Shown: piece by piece, positions 1-3,970 of the stretch
Layout: every line of letters starts with the position of its first letter
Numbering within the stretch: the stretch's first letter is position 1
Assembly (NCBI GenBank): GCA_035540755.1
Contig: DATLGD010000208.1
Location: 1 to 6,191 of the forward strand
From: DATLGD01 sp035540755
GTDB lineage: Bacteria > Actinomycetota > Actinomycetes > Mycobacteriales > SCTD01
Direction: 5' to 3'
DNA: 6,191 bases
Notes under the pieces: model-generated
What the model was told of the DNA's origin: nothing
The model's database searches: none
What the model saw: the letters and a program-made list of their open reading frames with translations, nothing else
Translations under genes and position numbers: made by a program

Positions 1-869
1 AGAAGTGGCCCGTTCTCGCAGGCGTACGTGCCGTTCAGCTTGTTGTAGGAGCACATGACGGACGCGGCCTCCGCCTCGTTCACGGCCGCTTCGAACTGGG
101 GGAGGTAGATCTCCCGCAGCGTCCGCTCGTCGATGACCGAGTCGAGCGGCGTGACCCGGCTGCCCGTCGCGAACGGCAGCTGACCCTCGCTGTTGTAGCC
201 GGCGAAGTGCTTCACCACCGACATGACGCCCTGTCCCTGCAAGCCCGTGATCCAGCCGACGCCGGTGCGAGAGGTCAGGTACGGGTCCTCGCCGTACGCC
301 TCCACGAGGCGACTGTTCAAGGGTGTGCGAACCATGTTGACGGTCGGGCCGAACACCGCGTCGTTGCCCTTGAGCTTGGCCTCGGTGCCGATCACGCCGC
401 CGTAGGCCCGCGCCGAATCCTCGTCGAAGGTGGCGGCCAACGCCGTGGGGCTGGGCAGCAACGTCGAGGAGCCCTGGCGGACGGCCGCAGGGCCGTCGGC
501 GTAGAAGACCGCGGGCACGCCCAGCCGCTCGATCCCGGCACTGGAGCCGGTGTGGTCGCGGTTCAAAGCGGGGTTGTCCGACAACGGCGTGTCACCGAGA
601 CCGCCGTTGGAACCGAGCGACTCACCGCCGACGAAGGCCGCCTTCTCGTCGAGGGTCATCTCCGCGAGCACCATCGAAGCCCGCACGTCAGCAGGCAGGC
701 TCGGATCGCACCACGCGTGCGTGCCGCAGCGCGTCGGTGCGTCGGCTGCCTCCGCCGCCGCGACCGCCGGGATGGACGCGGGAGCCAGGCTCACCAGCAG
801 CGCTGCGCTGAGCACCAGCCCCAAGCGTCCGAGTGCTGAGCTGCGACGAGGTCGCGCGTGAGCCTTCAT
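1..869 (-). CDS. Glycoside hydrolase family 3 protein (beta-glucosidase type), N-terminal part, cut by the window edge
   Basis: Family role: retaining exo-acting hydrolase releasing terminal sugars from beta-glucosides or related oligosaccharides; it should act outside the cytoplasm. The 289 visible codons start at ATG 869, supported by GGAGG six bases upstream. Residues 1-39 look like a signal peptide: basic start with RR at 8-9, a hydrophobic run ending in LLVSL, then an AVAAA-E type cleavage region. Sec is likely; Tat cannot be excluded. The mature part shows GH3 (beta/alpha)8-barrel motifs: EMTLDEKAAFV (70-80), ADGPAAVR (124-131), FGPTVNMVRTP (173-183), EAYGEDPYLTS (190-200), VVKHFAGYN (218-226) and MCSYNKLNGTYACEN (272-286). 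The nucleophile Asp, normally in the SDW motif shortly after this last block, lies beyond the edge, so activity cannot be confirmed. Serine 186 stands where a glycine is common (NSR for NGR). Substrate is not predictable: beta-glucosidase, beta-xylosidase and others share this fold. Third-position GC is about 77% in the first 60 codons, lowest in the window. Divergent from the ROK regulator, its likely controller. Confidence 0.93.
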   Translation of the reverse strand, partial: MKAHARPRRSSALGRLGLVLSAALLVSLAPASIPAVAAAEAADAPTRCGTHAWCDPSLPADVRASMVLAEMTLDEKAAFVGGESLGSNGGLGDTPLSDNPALNRDHTGSSAGIERLGVPAVFYADGPAAVRQGSSTLLPSPTALAATFDEDSARAYGGVIGTEAKLKGNDAVFGPTVNMVRTPLNSRLVEAYGEDPYLTSRTGVGWITGLQGQGVMSVVKHFAGYNSEGQLPFATGSRVTPLDSVIDERTLREIYLPQFEAAVNEAEAASVMCSYNKLNGTYACENGPL

Positions 870-875
870 GAGGAT

Positions 876-880
876 CCTCC
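876..880 (-). promoter_or_regulatory. Ribosome binding site of the GH3 gene
   Basis: On the minus strand the bases read GGAGG, followed by ATCCTC and the ATG at 869. The six-base spacing and full anti-SD match fix this as the start and agree with the signal peptide beginning there. Confidence 0.8.
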
Positions 881-893
881 GATGGCGGGACGA

Positions 894-929
894 GTTCTCG
901 AGCCCAGCCGCCTCCTGTCGAGAACGACA
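894..929. promoter_or_regulatory. Candidate operator in the GH3/ROK divergent promoter: nested inverted repeats
   Basis: Two overlapping symmetries are visible. GTTCTCGA (894-901) and TCGAGAAC (918-925) are perfect 8-base inverted copies 24 bases apart start to start. The right copy also sits inside its own palindrome, TGTCG-AGAA-CGACA (916-929). ROK repressors usually bind inverted repeats near divergent promoters as dimers, so this is the best candidate binding site for the adjacent regulator. It lies in the GH3 leader region, 25-60 bases upstream of the GH3 start. Binding is inferred; no consensus for this subfamily was applied. Confidence 0.5.
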
Positions 930-1001
930 AAGCTGAGGGTGACCAGTTCGACATTCAGGTCGCAGTTCCTGCTTATCCGACCACGAGACTGCAGCACGTG
1001 C

Positions 1002-1007
1002 CATACT
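1002..1007 (+). promoter_or_regulatory. Candidate -10 element of a leaderless ROK transcript
   Basis: CATACT matches TATAAT at four of six positions and ends seven bases before the ATG at 1015, which would place the transcription start at or next to the A of the start codon. No purine-rich Shine-Dalgarno sequence exists in the preceding 25 bases, consistent with leaderless expression, common in actinomycetes. No good -35 is seen 17-18 bases upstream (GACCAC at 979-984 is weak). Confidence 0.4.
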
Positions 1008-1014
1008 TCTGCGT

Positions 1015-2166
1015 ATGGCGGACGTAAGTGGTGGCCCGGCGCAGCGCATCGTCCAGGCCCTCCGAGAGCGCGGCGCCCTCTCGCGCCCGGAACTTCAAGC
1101 CGAGACGGGCCTGTCCCGCGGCGCGGTCACGACCGCGGCGGCTGTCCTGTGCCGGCAGGGCCTCGTCCACGAGGCGGAGCCCCGGCTCACGGGCGCTCTG
1201 GGGCGTCCGGCGGTGGTGCTCAGACTGGATCGGCGCGCCGGACTTGCCGTCGGACTCGACATCGGCAAGCGTCACGTCCGCGTTGCTGTCGCCGACCTCG
1301 CTCAGGAGGTCCTCGGCGAGCGGCGCGAGGAGATCGAGCCGGACCTGTCCGCCGACGCGGTCCTGGACCTGGCCGTCGCCCTGGTGGACGCGGTGCTGCA
1401 GGAAAGCGGCTGTGACCGCACCATGATCGTCGGTGCCGGCCTTGCCGTGCCGGGTCCGGTGCACGGGCCGACCGGTGAGCTCGGCAGCGCCACCATCCTG
1501 CCGGGTTGGGTTGGAGTCCGGCCCAGAGCCGAGGTCTACGGGCGGCTCGGCGTTCCCGTGCTCGTCGACAACGACGCGAACGTCGGCGCCCTGGCGGAAT
1601 GGACCTGGGGCGCCGGGCAAGGGGTGACTGACCTGGCTTACGTCAAGGTGGCCACCGGCATCGGGTGCGGACTGATCCTGAACGGCCGTCCCTTCCGCGG
1701 CGCGGGCGGGACGGCGGGCGAGATTGGCCACCTGCCCGTGATGCCGAACGGACCTGTGTGCCGGTGCGGCAACCGCGGCTGCCTGGAGACCGTCGCCGGG
1801 GCTGAGGCTGTGCGGGACCTCCTTCGACCGGTGCTCGGCGATGTCGAGATCGCATCCGTCGCGCGGCGGGCTCAGGAGGGTGACCTCGCGTGCAGGCGTG
1901 TCATGGCCGACACAGGCACGCTCATCGGCCAGGCCGTCGCGTCGCTGGTCAACCTGGTGAACCCCCGGCGGCTCGTCATCGGCGGCCCCTTCGCGGCCGT
2001 GGGAGATGTGCTGCTCGACCCCCTTCGCCAGGCGGTCCTACGCAGCGCGATCCCGAGCGCGGCCGCAGAGCTCGAGGTCGTGCCGAGCGCGTTGGCCGAG
2101 CGGGCTGAGGTTCTGGGCGCCGTTGCCCTGGTCCTGCACGATCCCCAGATCCCGATCCGGACGTAG
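1015..2166 (+). CDS. ROK-family transcriptional regulator (NagC/XylR type)
   Basis: A 383-residue sugar-responsive DNA-binding protein, the usual length for ROK repressors. Residues 7-50 form a winged helix-turn-helix (RIVQALRERGALSRPEL, then TGLSRGAVTTAAAVL), followed by the ROK sugar-kinase fold. Visible ROK features: LDIGKRHVRVAVADL (81-95, first phosphate-type loop), VPGPV (145-149), DNDANVGALAEW (185-196, holding the kinase-type catalytic Asp 187), ATGIGCGLILNG (213-224), the ExGH motif E236-H239, and the zinc cluster CRCGNRGCLE (C249, C251, C256, with H239 the usual fourth ligand). The ATP loop reads DIGK rather than the DIGGT of true kinases, and an N-terminal HTH is present, so a regulator is much more likely than a glucokinase. 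Divergent from the GH3 gene, it probably represses it until a released sugar binds; effector and target are inferred from position. It probably uses a leaderless start. Third-position GC is about 87% in the first 60 codons. Confidence 0.93.
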   Translation: MADVSGGPAQRIVQALRERGALSRPELQAETGLSRGAVTTAAAVLCRQGLVHEAEPRLTGALGRPAVVLRLDRRAGLAVGLDIGKRHVRVAVADLAQEVLGERREEIEPDLSADAVLDLAVALVDAVLQESGCDRTMIVGAGLAVPGPVHGPTGELGSATILPGWVGVRPRAEVYGRLGVPVLVDNDANVGALAEWTWGAGQGVTDLAYVKVATGIGCGLILNGRPFRGAGGTAGEIGHLPVMPNGPVCRCGNRGCLETVAGAEAVRDLLRPVLGDVEIASVARRAQEGDLACRRVMADTGTLIGQAVASLVNLVNPRRLVIGGPFAAVGDVLLDPLRQAVLRSAIPSAAAELEVVPSALAERAEVLGAVALVLHDPQIPIRT

Positions 2167-2218
2167 GGCTGCGCCGCCGAGAAGCCGGCGAGGAGCCTGG
2201 CGAGCTTCGCCGCAGCCC
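2166..2218 (+). terminator. Hairpin at the end of the ROK gene, possible terminator
   Basis: GGGCTGCG (2166-2173, starting on the last base of the stop codon) pairs perfectly with CGCAGCCC (2211-2218). An inner pairing GAAGC (2181-2185) / GCTTC (2204-2208) extends the structure. There is no following T-run, as is common for actinomycete terminators, so the call rests on structure and position only. Confidence 0.4.
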
Positions 2219-2459
2219 ATCGTCCTTCCGGCAGGCGCGCCGGCTGGTGCTTCCCGTTCGGCCGCGACCAGGCTGAAGCTGTTGGGCCGCGACCTGCCGT
2301 GCTCGCGTCCCGCCATGGTGCGATCAGTCTCCCGTCCTGACCGGCTGCTCATCGAGCTGCCGGAGGGCGGCAATCACGAAGACCGGTCCGCTCGGCCGTG
2401 GGCTTCGGCTTCTGGGCAGTCAGGCAAGCCCGCGGCACGCGTCAAAGGTGCCTTCAGGT

Positions 2460-2518
2460 GTTTCCGCACTGCACGCCGTTTCCAGGCTGCACAACCTCCG
2501 CACAGGCGCCTGGAAACG
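2460..2518. repeat. Compact repeat cluster: two direct repeats overlapping an 11-base inverted repeat
   Basis: GTTTCC-GCA-CTGCAC (2460-2474) and GTTTCC-AGG-CTGCAC (2478-2492) match at 12 of 15 bases, with an 18-base period. The second copy overlaps CGTTTCCAGGC (2477-2487), which has a perfect inverted partner GCCTGGAAACG (2508-2518) across a 20-base spacer. The right arm also overlaps the 10-base palindrome CAGGCGCCTG (2503-2512). The cluster ends 66 bases before the metalloprotease start, a position fitting an upstream operator. A transcript hairpin or recombination-site remnant are alternatives. No T-run follows, so it is not a classic terminator. Confidence 0.6.
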
Positions 2519-2573
2519 CCCGTGCACCCCGTCACCGAGCACGGGAGGCTGTTCCCGCAGCACCGGGCGGGGC

Positions 2574-2578
2574 AGGGA
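2574..2578 (+). promoter_or_regulatory. Probable ribosome binding site of the metalloprotease gene
   Basis: AGGGA lies six bases before the GTG at 2585. It is a partial anti-SD match, but the best-placed one in this frame, and it supports GTG 2585 over the distant in-frame ATG at 2315, which has no SD. Confidence 0.45.
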
Positions 2579-2584
2579 CACCTG

Positions 2585-3250
2585 GTGAGGTCGCGCGCGG
2601 TCGAGATCACCGGCGGAGCCGCAGCCACGGCAGGGGGCGCCCTGGCGGTGGCCGCGGAACGCCTGGTCGCCGCACCCGCGCTCGTCGCGGATCTGCTCGG
2701 CGGCCGGTCGCCCAGGCGGCTCCGGGTCGCGCTCGCCGTGCTGGTGGACGACGACGGCCTGCCTGCGGTCGACCCCGAGCGGCTGAGGGCGGCCCTCCGC
2801 ACGGCGGCGGAGGTGCTGCGCGACGCCGCCGGGGTGACGGTACTGGGCCGGCCGGGCGACCCGGTGCTCGTTCGTGCGCCGGCCCCGCCGACGGCGCTGC
2901 GAGCACCGTGCGGCCGTGGCCTGCTGCGCGAGCTGTTCGGCCCGGCCGGGCGCTTCTACCGCGCACACGCGGTCCCGGGCGCCGTGACGGTGTTCGGCGT
3001 GGTGCAGGTGGTCGGCAAGGCCGGCTGCGCACCCGGTCCGGTCGAGCCGTGGGTGCTGGTCGGCCGCGCCGGCCTCGACGCGCGGGCAGACGGGCTCACC
3101 CTCGCGCACGAGCTCGGGCACGCCTGCGGACTGCCCCACCTCGGTGCCGGTGGGACGCTCATGCAGCCCGGCAGCCGCGGTCGCCGCCGGGAGCTGCGGG
3201 ACTGGCAGCGGGCGGTGCTGCGCAGCAGCGCGCACGTCACCCGCCGGTGA
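2585..3250 (+). CDS. Small metzincin-like zinc metalloprotease, uncharacterised
   Basis: A 221-residue protein with a complete metzincin zinc site: LAHELGHACGLPHL gives ligands H175, H179 and H185 and general base E176. It is followed by GGTLMQPG, whose M193 fits the Met-turn. Upstream, RLRVALAVLVDDDG (45-58) and a helix RLRAALRTAAEVLRDAAG (66-83) resemble the first strand and helix of metzincin domains, so the catalytic fold spans roughly 45-215. Cys 109 and Cys 148 could form a disulphide; Cys 181 lies inside the zinc motif. Residues 9-39 are Ala/Gly/Leu/Val-rich, but with internal charges and no clear cleavage site, so export is uncertain. Start GTG 2585 was chosen because an SD-like AGGGA lies six bases upstream and convincing protein sequence begins there. 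Substrate and role are unknown and I recognise no named relative. It stands alone: the repeat cluster lies upstream, the shared hairpin downstream, and the Hsp20 gene is convergent. Confidence 0.8.
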   Translation: MRSRAVEITGGAAATAGGALAVAAERLVAAPALVADLLGGRSPRRLRVALAVLVDDDGLPAVDPERLRAALRTAAEVLRDAAGVTVLGRPGDPVLVRAPAPPTALRAPCGRGLLRELFGPAGRFYRAHAVPGAVTVFGVVQVVGKAGCAPGPVEPWVLVGRAGLDARADGLTLAHELGHACGLPHLGAGGTLMQPGSRGRRRELRDWQRAVLRSSAHVTRR

Positions 3251-3253
3251 ACG

Positions 3254-3289
3254 CCCGGGGCGGCGGCCCGCACGGACCGCCGCCCCGGG
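3254..3289. terminator. Bidirectional hairpin terminator between convergent genes
   Basis: CCCGGGGCGGCGG (3254-3266) pairs perfectly with CCGCCGCCCCGGG (3277-3289) around a 10-base loop. It begins three bases after the metalloprotease stop and ends eight bases before the last codon of the Hsp20 gene on the other strand, so it can serve both. No T-run is present on either strand, typical of GC-rich actinomycete terminators. Confidence 0.8.
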
Positions 3290-3297
3290 GAGACGGC

Positions 3298-3873
3298 TCA
3301 GGCCTTGGCCGGCTCGTCGGTCGAGCCGGAGGTGCGCTCGGCACGGGCCTCGTCGGCGTCGTGCTCGAGCACCCGCGGGCCCTCCCCGCGGTGGGCGGTC
3401 GTGATCGGCACCCGGACCGGCCGCGGCTCGGGCTGGACGACGCCGTGGACGCGGACGTCGAGCAGACCCGCTTCGTAGCTCGCCTGCACCTGCTCGGGCG
3501 AGATGCCGGCCGGCAGGGCGAACTCCCGCCGGAACTGGCCGATGCGCAGCTCGCGGACGAGGACGCGGCGGCCGCTGTCCTCGGTCGCCTCGTCGCCGTC
3601 GGTCCGCTCTGCGTGCGGGTCGCGGCGCTCGCCGGTGATGACGAGCTTGCCGCGCTCGACCTCGATGGCGACGTCGCGCTCCACGTCGACGCCCGGCAGC
3701 TCCAGGCGGACGACCACGTCCTCGCCCTCGCGGACGACGTCGACAGCCGGCACGAAGCCGGCCATGGCACCCGCCCCCGGGCGGCCGGCCCCCCAGCCGC
3801 GGCGGACGAGCTCGTCGAACTCGCGGTCCATGCGCGCCAGGACCGAGAAGGGGTCGAAACGCTGCACCTGCAT
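3298..3873 (-). CDS. Hsp20 / alpha-crystallin family small heat-shock protein
   Basis: ATP-independent holdase chaperone that binds unfolding proteins in the cytoplasm as large oligomers. The 191 residues begin with the typical bacterial start MQVQRFDPFSVLARMDREFD. The alpha-crystallin domain spans about 40-145: VDVVREGEDVVVRLELPGV (44-62), LVITGERR (77-84), then the conserved ASYEAGLLDVRV (131-142), matching the A-x-x-x-n-G-v-L signature. VRVPI at 153-157 supplies the C-terminal V/I-x-V/I anchor used in oligomer assembly. Two additions stand out: an acidic inter-strand insert at about 85-102 (DPHAERTDGDEATEDSG) and a polar, acidic tail of some 30 residues after the anchor motif, longer than usual. 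ATG 3873 is fixed by AGGAGG (3878-3883) four bases upstream; longer in-frame starts would run into promoter DNA. Third-position GC is about 95%. It lies 97 bases downstream of the VanW gene, with its own -35-like TTGACA, so it is probably a separate transcript. Confidence 0.95.
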   Translation of the reverse strand: MQVQRFDPFSVLARMDREFDELVRRGWGAGRPGAGAMAGFVPAVDVVREGEDVVVRLELPGVDVERDVAIEVERGKLVITGERRDPHAERTDGDEATEDSGRRVLVRELRIGQFRREFALPAGISPEQVQASYEAGLLDVRVHGVVQPEPRPVRVPITTAHRGEGPRVLEHDADEARAERTSGSTDEPAKA

Positions 3874-3906
3874 GGCTCCTCCTGACTCTCCTCTCCTCAG
3901 CGGAGT

Positions 3907-3923
3907 TGAGCGGTTGTCGCTCA
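3907..3923 (-). promoter_or_regulatory. Inverted repeat in the Hsp20 leader
   Basis: TGAGCG (3907-3912) and CGCTCA (3918-3923) are perfect inverted copies around five bases. On the minus strand this sits between the candidate promoter and the SD, so it could be a small leader hairpin or an operator. It does not match the HspR site (CTTGAGT-N7-ACTCAAG) or CIRCE. Confidence 0.35.
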
Positions 3924-3931
3924 CGTCTCCA

Positions 3932-3960
3932 CAGATGCCACGAGGCGGGCGGCTTGTCAA
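3932..3960 (-). promoter_or_regulatory. Candidate promoter of the Hsp20 gene
   Basis: On the minus strand a perfect -35 TTGACA (3960-3955) is followed after 17 bases by CATCTG (3937-3932), a weak -10. The predicted leader is about 50 bases. The -35 lies within CTTGACAAG (3961-3953), a small palindrome around a central base. The element falls in the gap after the VanW stop codon, supporting independent heat-shock-type control. Confidence 0.5.
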
Positions 3961-3970
3961 GAGGTGCCGG

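Larger units (their letters stand above)
2167..2584. other. Gene-poor stretch between the ROK and metalloprotease genes
   Basis: No reading frame here gives a recognisable protein or the strong third-position GC bias of real genes in this window. The metalloprotease frame is open upstream back into the ROK gene, but its translation there is Arg/Ala/Pro/Ser-rich and has no domain. No tRNA or other RNA gene is recognised. Visible structure: the hairpin at the ROK stop, a 10-base direct repeat GGCCGCGACC at 2260-2269 and 2285-2294 (25-base period), the palindrome GACCGGTC (2381-2388), and the repeat cluster at 2460-2518. It may be a decayed gene or the junction of a transferred segment. Confidence 0.5.

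Noticed and set aside
207..839. Plus-strand open frame opposite the GH3 gene
   Set aside because: The minus strand encodes clear GH3 motifs in order over the same DNA; this frame has His/Arg/Ala-rich sequence only.
1015..2166. ROK gene as a glucokinase
   Set aside because: It has an N-terminal winged HTH, DIGK in place of the kinase DIGGT loop, and a divergent arrangement with the GH3 gene; a regulator fits better.
2038..2373. Minus-strand open frame overlapping the ROK 3' end and the gene-poor region
   Set aside because: No domain, no SD, and it overlaps the supported C-terminal part of the ROK protein.
2460..2518. Repeat cluster as CRISPR array or replication origin iterons
   Set aside because: Only two imperfect direct copies, 18 bases apart, with no spacers and no neighbouring cas or replication gene.
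2315..2584. Longer metalloprotease start at ATG 2315
   Set aside because: No SD before it, and the added 90 residues are low-complexity Arg/Pro/Ala sequence crossing the repeat cluster; GTG 2585 is better supported.
2398..3885. Plus-strand open frame (495 codons) across the metalloprotease and Hsp20 genes
   Set aside because: Translation is Arg/Ala/Gly/Pro-rich without motifs, and it crosses two supported genes and a strong hairpin.
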